A stretch of 64,000 bases of DNA from Actinomycetota bacterium (GTDB taxonomy: Bacteria > Actinomycetota > Nitriliruptoria > Nitriliruptorales > JAHWKO01): positions 62,001-126,000 of the forward strand of contig JAHWKW010000009.1 in assembly GCA_019347675.1 (NCBI GenBank), read 5' to 3'. Positions 44,370 to 51,887 of this stretch are shown piece after piece. Both the position numbers and the translations under genes were made by a program. Within the stretch, counting starts at the first letter, position 1, and each line of letters begins with the position of its first letter. The notes under the pieces are model-generated. The model saw only the letters and a list, made by a program, of their open reading frames with translations. It was not told the origin of the DNA and made no database searches.

Positions 44370-44780
44370 GTGAGTCACCACGTTGATGAGATGCTCGGCA
44401 CCCACCCCAGTTCGGCCACGATCGACCGCGACGTGCTGGTCGAAGCGATCGATTCGCTCACATCCTGCGCCGACACCTGCACTGCCTGCGCGGACGCCTG
44501 CCTCGCCGAAGATCAGGTCAGCGCGCTGCGGCGCTGTATCCGCCTCAACCTGGACTGCGCTGACGCGTGCCGGACGACAGCAACAATGCTGCTACGTCAA
44601 ACCGATCCGGACCGCGACGTCGTTCGGGCCGCGGTCGAGGCGTGCGCGCAGGCCTGCCGCTCGTGCGGTGGGGAGTGCGAGCGGCACGCGGAGAAGCATG
44701 AGCACTGCCGCGTGTGCGCGGACGCCTGCCGCCGGTGCGCGGACGCCTGCGAACGAGTCCTGCAGGCGCTCGCCGCCTGA
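44370..44780 (+). CDS. Cysteine-rich four-helix-bundle protein (copper-storage/DUF326-like)
   Basis: The 136-residue soluble protein has about 18 cysteines spaced CxxxC along four predicted helices (SCADTCTACADACLAED, CIRLNLDCADACRTTA, ACAQACRSCGGECERH, CRVCADACRRCADACERV). This is the pattern of DUF326 / Csp proteins that hold many Cu(I) ions inside a helix bundle. There is no Tat or Sec signal, so it would be a cytosolic Csp3-like store. The GTG at 44370 follows AGAGGA. It is divergent from the Cys-protein gene and 58 bp before nuoA. Confidence 0.85.
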   Translation: MSHHVDEMLGTHPSSATIDRDVLVEAIDSLTSCADTCTACADACLAEDQVSALRRCIRLNLDCADACRTTATMLLRQTDPDRDVVRAAVEACAQACRSCGGECERHAEKHEHCRVCADACRRCADACERVLQALAA

Positions 44781-44838
44781 CAGGCAGGATGCGCGCGTCA
44801 CGCGTTGACGTGACCCGCGGCGCGAGGAAGACAGCTGC

Positions 44839-45195
44839 GTGCTCACCGCATTCGTAGGCGCCGTCACGGTGGCGGCGTCCGCCGTGGTGGTGCTGTCTGC
44901 GGCCAGCACCGTGCGGACAACGCTGGACCCGACGCTGGCCCACTGGTCGTCGACGTTGCCGGTGCTCGGGGGGCCTCATCCGCCCACACACGCCTGGAAC
45001 CGGTTCCACGCCCGTTACTACCCGATGACGCTGGTCCTGATCGCCTTCGAGATGGAGATGATGTTCATGTACCCGTGGGCGGTCGTCTTCGTCGAGGAGG
45101 GCGCCAAGGCACTGGTCGAGATGGGCGTGTTCCTCGCGGTGCTGTCGCTGGGGGTGCTCTACGCCTGGCGGGAAGGCGCGTTCCGGTGGCAGTGA
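44839..45195 (+). CDS. nuoA: NuoA-like subunit of a membrane-arm-only complex
   Basis: The 118-residue, three-helix protein has the NuoA signature FEMEMMFMYPWAVVF, with the conserved acidic residues in TM2, and a preceding RYYPMTLVLIAF segment. A long first loop (LDPTLAHWSSTLPVLGGPHP) is non-standard. The GTG at 44839 follows GAGGAAG. It opens the nuoA-BD-H-J-K-L-M-N operon and overlaps the next gene by 4 bases. Confidence 0.88.
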   Translation: MLTAFVGAVTVAASAVVVLSAASTVRTTLDPTLAHWSSTLPVLGGPHPPTHAWNRFHARYYPMTLVLIAFEMEMMFMYPWAVVFVEEGAKALVEMGVFLAVLSLGVLYAWREGAFRWQ

Positions 45196-46490
45196 GCGTC
45201 GGGCCGCGCCTGGGGGCGCGGGCGCCGGTCCCGGTGCTGGTGACCGCCGGGGCCAGGGCGAGGGACGCCTTGCTCGGGCTTCGCGCTGCCGATGGCGTCG
45301 ACCCGGTCCACTCGCCGCGGCACGCGACGGTGCTGCTGGTCGGTGGTGCGATCCCCGGCGAGCTGTTCGAGGCGGTCGCGCACGTCCACGATCAGCTGCC
45401 CGAGCCGCGATCGGTGGTGTGGTGGGGCGGAGACGACTCCGGCGCGCTCGGGATCGACGGGGCGGTCATCGTGGCACCCGACGGCGACGTCGTGGGGACG
45501 ATCCGACGGGTTCACGCTGAGCTCGTGATCGGCGAGCGGCCGTCCACCGCGCCCGTGGGCCCCGCCGTCAATCCCGTCGAGTGGCGCGGGGTGGGACCCC
45601 ACGGGCACGGCGGTGAGGGGATGATGGGCGGCCAGCCCTACGGACGGGGGATGGCGATGACCGGCCCCGATCTGCGCGACGGTCTGCAACTCGACCGTGT
45701 CTCGCTGCAGGTCGGCCCGGCGCTGCCGGGGTTCCCGCCCGGTCTGGCTCTGCATGTCGAGCTCCAGGGTGACGTGATCCAGCAGGCCCGACTCGCCGCG
45801 AATCCCTTCGAGTCTGGGGAACGGGTCGGCTCGCCCCTCCGGTCGGTCGGTGACGTGTTCGACGCCGCGCGCCGACGCCCGATCCGCGTCGCCGAGGTCG
45901 AGCTGGCCCGTGCGCGGTACCACCTGCTGCGGTTGGCCGAGGCGCTGCATCTGCACGGGCTGGCCTCGGGCGGCCGTCGGGTGGCGCGCTTGGCGGTGCA
46001 GCTGCAGCCCTCTGACCTGCGGCGGATCGCACGGCTGCGACGCTGGTTGGAGCGGGGCGTTGCCTTGTGGGGGGCCACCGCCGGGGTCGGGGTGCTGGAG
46101 GCTGGCACCGTGGAGGATCTCGGGGTCGGAGGCGTCGTGGCGCGCGCCGCCGGGGTCCCGGTCGACGCCCGCGCCGGGGATCGCACGTACCGGGCGCTCG
46201 GCTTCCAGATGATCACCCGCCAGCGCGGTGATGCCCGGGCGCGGTGGCTGCAGCGCATCGATGAGGCGGTCCAGGCGGTGCAGCTCGTTACCGCCGCTGG
46301 CGACGCGATGGTCGGCCCCGACCACGGCGTGGAGGATCCTCGCGCCGGCACCGGTGTCCTGCTGCGACAGCTGCCGCAGTGGCTGTCGGGGCTCGAATGG
46401 GGAGATGCGGTCACCACGATCGCCAGCCTCGACCTCGACCTGGAAGCGGCCGCCGGCCTCCCACCGACCTCGTCACCGGCGCAGGGCTGA
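45192..46490 (+). CDS. Cysteine-free NuoB/NuoD-like fusion
   Basis: The 432-residue protein starts with a NuoB-like Rossmann half (HATVLLVGGAIPGELFEAVA, then QLPEPRSVVWWGGDD; compare the usual MPEPKWVISMG). It continues as NuoD: YGRGMAMTGPDLRDGLQLDR, HVELQGDVIQQARL, ARARYHLLRLAEALHLHG, GVGGVVARAAGVPVDARAGD. No cysteine occurs anywhere, so the four ligands of cluster N2 are absent, as are the NuoD quinone-site HPxxHG motif and the NuoC part. It can hardly reduce quinone. The start GTG at 45192 overlaps the nuoA stop; a GTG at 45186 is an alternative. It overlaps nuoH by 1 base. Confidence 0.85.
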   Translation: MSVGPRLGARAPVPVLVTAGARARDALLGLRAADGVDPVHSPRHATVLLVGGAIPGELFEAVAHVHDQLPEPRSVVWWGGDDSGALGIDGAVIVAPDGDVVGTIRRVHAELVIGERPSTAPVGPAVNPVEWRGVGPHGHGGEGMMGGQPYGRGMAMTGPDLRDGLQLDRVSLQVGPALPGFPPGLALHVELQGDVIQQARLAANPFESGERVGSPLRSVGDVFDAARRRPIRVAEVELARARYHLLRLAEALHLHGLASGGRRVARLAVQLQPSDLRRIARLRRWLERGVALWGATAGVGVLEAGTVEDLGVGGVVARAAGVPVDARAGDRTYRALGFQMITRQRGDARARWLQRIDEAVQAVQLVTAAGDAMVGPDHGVEDPRAGTGVLLRQLPQWLSGLEWGDAVTTIASLDLDLEAAAGLPPTSSPAQG

Positions 46491-47440
46491 TGGAGGACGT
46501 CACGGCCGCGGGCCCGCTGCTGTCCGTGCTTCTCGTCGGCGGGGTGCTGGCCGCTGGGGTGCTCACGCTCACGCTCCTGGACGCCGCGCTGAGCGCCGCG
46601 ATCGCCGGTGGCGGGTGGTGGCGTTCCGTGGCCGGCGAGACGTTCGGACGGGCCGCGCTCGTGTGGCAGCAGCGCGGCACCATCACGGAACGTCCGGACG
46701 TGACCCTGTGGCTGCTGGCGCCCGGGTTCTACGGTGCGTGCGCCGCGGCCGCGGTCGCGGTCGTGCCCGTCGCCGAGGGGATCGCCGCGGCCGACGTGCG
46801 CACCGGCATCGTCGTGTTCGGAGCGGTGGAGGTCCTCACGATGGTCGCGGTGTACGTGCACGGGTGGTCGGCCAACTCCTACCTGTCGCTGATCGGCGGC
46901 TACCGCTTCCTCGCGGTGGTGTTCAGCACCCTGCTGATCAGCATGTTCGTCCTGATCGGGGCGGCCCTGCCGGCGGAGTCGCTGTCGTTCGGGGCGATCG
47001 TCGACTCGCAGGCAACGTTGTGGAACGTGGTCCGCCAGCCGCTGGGGTTGCCGTTGTGGCTCGCGGTCGGCCTGGCTACGGCCTTCTGGGGGCCTTTCCA
47101 GCTCGCGGACGCCGCCGACCTCGCCGGTGGCACCTCCGCGGAGACCTCCGGTCCCCACCGCCTCGCCTGGGCGGCGGCTCGCCGCGCCATGCTGGTCGCC
47201 TACGCCGTGGCGGGCGCCGCTGTGTTCCTCGGTGGCCACCACGGTCCTTGGCTGCCGGGCTGGCTGTGGATGGCCCTCAAGAGCATCGCCGTGCTGACAC
47301 TGCTGCTGGCGTCGGGCCACCTCGCGGGGCGGTGGCGCGCCGAGCGGGTTGTGACCGTCGCGTGGACCGTGCTGCTTCCCGCGTCGTTCGTGCACCTGGT
47401 CGAGGCCGGCTCGGTCGCGCTGCTGGCCAGCGGCGGCTGA
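46490..47440 (+). CDS. nuoH: NuoH-like subunit
   Basis: The 316-residue protein has about eight helices and aligns with NuoH: FGRAALVWQQRGTI after the first helix, GGYRFLAVVFSTLLIS in the middle, then the usual ECNRTPFDLxEAEAEL region, here rewritten as FWGPFQLADAADLAGGTSAE. Most E-channel glutamates are replaced by Asp, Ala or Gly, as expected if it no longer couples to quinone chemistry. The ATG overlaps the previous stop (TGATG), as does its end with nuoJ. Confidence 0.85.
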   Translation: MEDVTAAGPLLSVLLVGGVLAAGVLTLTLLDAALSAAIAGGGWWRSVAGETFGRAALVWQQRGTITERPDVTLWLLAPGFYGACAAAAVAVVPVAEGIAAADVRTGIVVFGAVEVLTMVAVYVHGWSANSYLSLIGGYRFLAVVFSTLLISMFVLIGAALPAESLSFGAIVDSQATLWNVVRQPLGLPLWLAVGLATAFWGPFQLADAADLAGGTSAETSGPHRLAWAAARRAMLVAYAVAGAAVFLGGHHGPWLPGWLWMALKSIAVLTLLLASGHLAGRWRAERVVTVAWTVLLPASFVHLVEAGSVALLASGG

Positions 47441-48168
47441 TGGGTGCCGACATCGCCTTCTGGGTGTTCGCCGCTGCCGCCGTGTGGTTCGGCTGGCGGG
47501 TGTTCCGGACCGACTCGATGGTCCGGGCGTCGTTCGCGCTGCTGGCCTCCCTGCTGAACGCCGGGGCGATCATGGTGCTGCTCGCCGGCGAGTACCTGGG
47601 CATGGCGGTGTGGTTCATGATGACGGTCGAGATGACCGTCATGGCGATCTTCATGGTCGCGTTCATGATGAACCCGGCCGGCCTCAACCCGATGCAGATG
47701 GTCCACCAGCACCGCACCGCGATCGCCGCCGGCGCCAGCGTCTTCGCGGTCCTGACCGTGGCGATGGTGACCGCCGACCTGCCCGACCGGCCGGTGAGGG
47801 ATGCGGCCGGGGCGATCCGCGCGCTGGGTCACGAGGTGATGGGCTCCTCGATGCTGGTGATGCAGACCGTCGGGGTGACGCTGCTGGCGACCATGATCGG
47901 CGCCACCGTCCTCACGTCCGCCCGGGGCCGCTACGGCCCCTCCGACGAGGGTTCCCTGCCGCCGTCGTTGGACCCCGACGCCCCGCCGGACGCTCCGGTG
48001 CTGCCGACCGGGCACGCGCCAGGATCCGTCGCCGGCGGTGGGCATGGCGGCCACGGAGGCGACGGAGGCGACGGCGGTCACGGCGGTCACGGTGGTCACG
48101 GCGGTCACGGCGGGCACGGCGGGCACGACGGTCACGACGGTCACGACGGTCACGGGGGTCACGGATGA
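47440..48168 (+). CDS. nuoJ: NuoJ-like subunit with His/Gly repeat tail
   Basis: The 242-residue protein has five helices. The TM3 pi-bulge region is seen as EYLGMAVWFMMTVEMTVMAIFM, followed by AFMMNPAGLNPMQMVHQHR. After the last helix a Pro/Asp/Ser linker leads to about 44 residues made of Gly-Gly-His and Asp-Gly-His units with 14 histidines, ending at the stop. Such tails bind Ni, Zn or Cu in other proteins. NuoJ proteins normally end soon after the last helix. Overlaps: TGATG with nuoH, ATGA with nuoK. Confidence 0.88.
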   Translation: MGADIAFWVFAAAAVWFGWRVFRTDSMVRASFALLASLLNAGAIMVLLAGEYLGMAVWFMMTVEMTVMAIFMVAFMMNPAGLNPMQMVHQHRTAIAAGASVFAVLTVAMVTADLPDRPVRDAAGAIRALGHEVMGSSMLVMQTVGVTLLATMIGATVLTSARGRYGPSDEGSLPPSLDPDAPPDAPVLPTGHAPGSVAGGGHGGHGGDGGDGGHGGHGGHGGHGGHGGHDGHDGHDGHGGHG

Positions 48169-48470
48169 CGTTGACCACCGTGCTGATCGTCGCTGCGGCG
48201 CTGGTCGGGATCGGTCTCTACGGGGCCTTGTCGCAGCAGTCGTTCGTGATGATCATGATGGGCTACGAGTTGATCATCAACGGGGTGATGCTGGCTGGTG
48301 TGGGCGGGTGGGCGCTCGCCGCCGGTGGTGAACCCAAAGGGCAGGTGCTGGTCATCGTCGCCATGCTGGTCATGGCGATCGAGGCGGCGATCGGGTTCGC
48401 CGTGGTCGTGAACGTCTACCGGGCACGGCAGGCCGACACCACCGAGGCCGTCCAGACGATGCAACGATGA
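48165..48470 (+). CDS. nuoK: NuoK-like subunit
   Basis: The 101-residue, three-helix protein keeps both functional glutamates of NuoK: MMGYELIINGVML in TM2 and LVMAIEAAIGFAVVV in TM3. The ATG overlaps the nuoJ stop and the end overlaps nuoL (ATGA both times). Confidence 0.92.
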   Translation: MTLTTVLIVAAALVGIGLYGALSQQSFVMIMMGYELIINGVMLAGVGGWALAAGGEPKGQVLVIVAMLVMAIEAAIGFAVVVNVYRARQADTTEAVQTMQR

Positions 48471-50401
48471 CGCTGGCATGGCTGGTCGTGCTCCCGCTGG
48501 TCGCCGGCGCGGCGATCTGGGGGTTGGGCCCCCGCGAGGGCCGCCGGGCCAGGATCGTGTTGGCCGTCGCGTCCGCCGCTGCCCTGATCGCCACGTGCGC
48601 GTTGGCGGTCGTCGCGGGCGCCACGGCTGCCTCGACCAGCTGGGCGTGGGGTGCCGGGCTGCGGCTCGGGCTCGAGGTCCCGCCGCTGGCTGCTGCCGTC
48701 GCGATCACCGTCCCTGGCGTGGCGCTGGCCACGGTCGTCTACGCGGCCGCGCACGAGGCTGCCTGCGGGCTCGCCCGCCAGCTCGGGCTGCTCGTGGTGT
48801 TCACCGGGGCCATGGAGCTGGTGGTGGTCGCTGCCGACCTGCTGACGGTTCTGATCGGATGGGAGCTGGTCGCGGCGGTCTCGTGGGCGCTGATCGGACA
48901 CCAGTGGCGGGACCCGACCCGTCCGGCACGGGCCGCGCACGCGTTCAACGTCACCCGCGCCGGAGCGCTGGGGTTGTTCGTCGCCGCGGGCGCCGCCTTC
49001 GCGGCGACCGGAGGACTGACCTACACCGACCTCGCCGCCGTCGACGGCCCGGCGTTGCATCTGGTCGCCGCAGGGGTGGTCGTGGCTGCGGTGACCAAGT
49101 CGGCGCAGCTGCCGTTCTCCCCGTGGCTGTTCTCCGCCATGGCCGGTCCCACCCCGGTGTCGGCGCTGCTGCACTCGGCCACCATGGTCGCCGCCGGCGC
49201 GTACCTGCTCGTGCGCCTGCAGCCGGTGCTGGGACCGGTCGGCTGGTTCGGGCCGGTCACGCTCACGATCGGGCTGCTCACCGCCCTGGCCGGCGGCGTC
49301 GTCGCGGTCGTGCAACACCGCGCCAAGCATCTGCTCGCCGCCTCGACGTCGGCCCAGTACGGGCTGATGCTGGTCGCCGTCGGCGCCGGCTACCCCGTCG
49401 TCGCCACCGCACACCTGGTGGCGCACGCCGCCTTCAAGGCGCTGCTGTTCCTGGCCGCCGGGGTGGCGATCTCGGCCGTCGGCAGCGAGGTCCTGGGTCG
49501 AATGCGGCTGGGGTCACACCGGCCGGCCACCGCGGTGCTCGCCGCGGCCGGCAGCCTGGCGTTGGCCGCCGTCCCCCCGCTCGGAGCCGCCTGGAGCAAG
49601 GAGCAGATCGTGGCCGCCGCGACGGCTGCGCACCTGCTGGCGGGGATCGTGGCGATCGTCGCCGGCGGCCTGTCTGCGCTGTACATCACCCGCTTCCAGC
49701 TGCTGGCGTTCGGTCCGAGGCGCCACGACGACACCTCGCCACGCGACCGGAGAACTCGGCCCGGTCGGGTGGAGCTGGGCGCGATGGCCGGCCTGGCGCT
49801 GGCCACGATCGGGTTGAGCGCGCTGTGGCTGCCGCCGGTCGAGCACATGCTGCGCCGGATCGGGCAGCTGCCGTCGAGCGAGCCGTGGGAGCTCGTCGCG
49901 TCGCTGAGCGTCGTGGCGGCGGCCGCGTACGCGGCGGTGCTGGGTGACCGCGCCGGCTGGTTGGCGTCGCTGGGCACGACCGGGGCATCCCGCCGAGTGG
50001 GCCAGTGGCTCGGGTTGTCCGAGCTGTCGCGCCGGGCGATCGCCGACCCCGTCCTGCAGTTGGCGGCGGGAACGAGGCGGTTCGACGACCGCGTGGTCGA
50101 CGCCGGCGTGCGCGGGGTCGCACGGCTGGCTTCGGCCACCGCGACGCGCGCCGGCGACGCGGACGTCCGGGTCGTGGATGCCGGCGTGCGCGGCGTCGCC
50201 GCGCTGACGCGGGTTGTGGCCGAACGGTGGACCCGGCTGACAGAGCTCGGTGTCGACGGTGCCGTGCGCGGCGTCGCCGGCGGGTTCTCGTGGAGCGCCC
50301 GGGATCTGCGCCGCCTTCAGACAGGCGCGGCCCACCACTACCTCACGATCGTCACCGTGGGCGCGGCCCTGGCCGTGGCCGTCGCCGCCCTCTGGAGGTA
50401 G
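48467..50401 (+). CDS. nuoL: NuoL-like antiporter subunit with repeated C-terminal helix motif
   Basis: The 644-residue protein has 13-14 helices plus a lateral helix. The channel residues are conserved: Glu in LLTVLIGWELVAAVSWALIG, Lys in AAVTKSAQLPFSPWLFSAM, His in LLHSATMVAAGAYLLVR, and a late Lys in GAAWSKEQIVA. In the lateral-helix region (about residues 540-600) RVVDAGVRGVA appears twice almost exactly and a third time as GVDGAVRGVAG, 20-30 residues apart, forming an internal repeat. The ATG overlaps nuoK. Confidence 0.93.
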   Translation: MTLAWLVVLPLVAGAAIWGLGPREGRRARIVLAVASAAALIATCALAVVAGATAASTSWAWGAGLRLGLEVPPLAAAVAITVPGVALATVVYAAAHEAACGLARQLGLLVVFTGAMELVVVAADLLTVLIGWELVAAVSWALIGHQWRDPTRPARAAHAFNVTRAGALGLFVAAGAAFAATGGLTYTDLAAVDGPALHLVAAGVVVAAVTKSAQLPFSPWLFSAMAGPTPVSALLHSATMVAAGAYLLVRLQPVLGPVGWFGPVTLTIGLLTALAGGVVAVVQHRAKHLLAASTSAQYGLMLVAVGAGYPVVATAHLVAHAAFKALLFLAAGVAISAVGSEVLGRMRLGSHRPATAVLAAAGSLALAAVPPLGAAWSKEQIVAAATAAHLLAGIVAIVAGGLSALYITRFQLLAFGPRRHDDTSPRDRRTRPGRVELGAMAGLALATIGLSALWLPPVEHMLRRIGQLPSSEPWELVASLSVVAAAAYAAVLGDRAGWLASLGTTGASRRVGQWLGLSELSRRAIADPVLQLAAGTRRFDDRVVDAGVRGVARLASATATRAGDADVRVVDAGVRGVAALTRVVAERWTRLTELGVDGAVRGVAGGFSWSARDLRRLQTGAAHHYLTIVTVGAALAVAVAALWR

Positions 50402-50403
50402 CC

Positions 50404-51885
50404 GTGCTGACTGCCGCCATCCTCGTCCCGCTCGCCGGCGCCGTCGCGCTGCTGGTGCCGCGCTGGTCCCAACGCTCGGCGCGGCTCTTCGCGGTCGCGG
50501 TCGCAGCCGTCCCGCTGTTGCTGCTGGTGGCGGCGTGGTTGCGGTTCGACATCGGCAGCGACGCGCTGTTCCAGCTCGTCGAGGAGGTCGAGTGGATCCC
50601 CACGCTGGGGGTCGCCTACCGCGTCGGGGTGGACGGCATCGCGCTCGCCGTCGCGGCAACCTCGGCGCTGCTGTTCACCGCAGCTGTGGCCTACCCGGTC
50701 GATACCCAAGGTCGTCCGCGCGGCTACTACGCGTGGCTGCTGTTCCTCGAGGCGGTCTCCCTCGGGCTGTTCCTGTCCCTCGACCTGCTGGTCTTCTACG
50801 TCTTCTTCGACCTGTCGCTGGTCGGGATGTACTTCCTGATCGCCCGCTGGGGCCATGAAGGCGCACGGGCTGCGGCGCTGAAGTTCTTCCTCTACACCCT
50901 GGCCGGATCGCTGGTCATGCTGCTCGCGATCCTGGGATTGGTGCTCGCCACCGACCCGATCACCTTCTCGATGCCGGAGCTGATCGCTCGCCAGCCACTT
51001 GCCGGCCAGGGGACCCGCGCCGGGATGGTCCTCCTCGGGCTGTTGTTCGGATTGGGGGTCAAGACCCCGGTTGTGCCGCTGCACACCTGGCTGCCCCCCG
51101 CCCACGTCGACGCCCCGGCGCCCGCATCGGCCATCCTGGCAGGAGTGCTGCTGAAGATGGGCACGTTCGGGATGATCCGCATCCCGTTCTCCATGATGCG
51201 CGACACGTTCAGCCGGTACGCGTTGGCGCTGGCGATCGTCGCGGTGGTCAGCATCGTCTACGGCGCGCTCGTCGCGCTCGGCCAGGAGCACCTCAAGCGG
51301 CGCATCGCATACACGTCGGTCAACCACATGGGCTACACGGTGCTCGGCATCGCCGCCGCCGGGGGGCTGCTGTCGGGCAGCGAGCAGGCCCGCCAGCTTG
51401 CGCTCACCGGCGCGACCGTCGAGATGGTCGCCCACGGGCTGATCACCGGCGCGCTGTTCCTGATCACCGGGTCGTTCTGGCAGCGCGGCGGCACGTTCGA
51501 CCTCGACGCCTATGGTGGTCTGGCCGGCCGCACCCGTGGGCTGACCGGCGCCACGGTGCTGGCCGCGTTCGCCAGCCTCGGCCTGCCCGGGCTGGCCGGT
51601 TTCGTCGCCGAGTTCCAGATCTTCGTCGGGACCTTCGCCGTATACCCCGTCCTGGCCGGCATCGGGCTGCTCGGCGTGCTGATCACCGCTGCGCTGTTCC
51701 TGCAGATGCTCCAGCGGCTGTTCTTCGGCGACCTCCCCGAACGCTGGTCGGCGTTCCCTGACCTGCGGCCGTCCGAGGCCGCGACCCTCGGCGTGATGCT
51801 GGCCTTCGTGGTCGCGATCGGCGTCTACCCCCGCTGGCTGCTCGACGTCGTCCACGCCGCCAGCGGCGTGCTGATCGGCAGCTGA
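50404..51885 (+). CDS. nuoM: NuoM-like antiporter subunit, TM5 Glu replaced by Asp
   Basis: The 493-residue protein has about 14 helices. The TM7 Lys is kept (FGLGVKTPVVPLHTWLPPAH) and so is the TM8 Lys (GVLLKMGTFGMIRI). The TM5 motif reads VFYVFFDLSLVGMYFLIARW, so the Glu that is near-invariant in NuoM (WExMLVPMYFLI) is Asp. NuoM-specific GxLAGRTRGLTGA text and EFQIFVGTF are present. The GTG at 50404 lies 2 bp after nuoL. Confidence 0.93.
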   Translation: MLTAAILVPLAGAVALLVPRWSQRSARLFAVAVAAVPLLLLVAAWLRFDIGSDALFQLVEEVEWIPTLGVAYRVGVDGIALAVAATSALLFTAAVAYPVDTQGRPRGYYAWLLFLEAVSLGLFLSLDLLVFYVFFDLSLVGMYFLIARWGHEGARAAALKFFLYTLAGSLVMLLAILGLVLATDPITFSMPELIARQPLAGQGTRAGMVLLGLLFGLGVKTPVVPLHTWLPPAHVDAPAPASAILAGVLLKMGTFGMIRIPFSMMRDTFSRYALALAIVAVVSIVYGALVALGQEHLKRRIAYTSVNHMGYTVLGIAAAGGLLSGSEQARQLALTGATVEMVAHGLITGALFLITGSFWQRGGTFDLDAYGGLAGRTRGLTGATVLAAFASLGLPGLAGFVAEFQIFVGTFAVYPVLAGIGLLGVLITAALFLQMLQRLFFGDLPERWSAFPDLRPSEAATLGVMLAFVVAIGVYPRWLLDVVHAASGVLIGS

Positions 51886-51887
51886 CC

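Noticed and set aside
46228-48168. A 646-codon single frame covering the end of the B/D gene, nuoH and nuoJ
   Set aside because: Only its last part (from 47440) is coding, as NuoJ; the first 1.2 kb is out of frame with the B/D fusion and NuoH.
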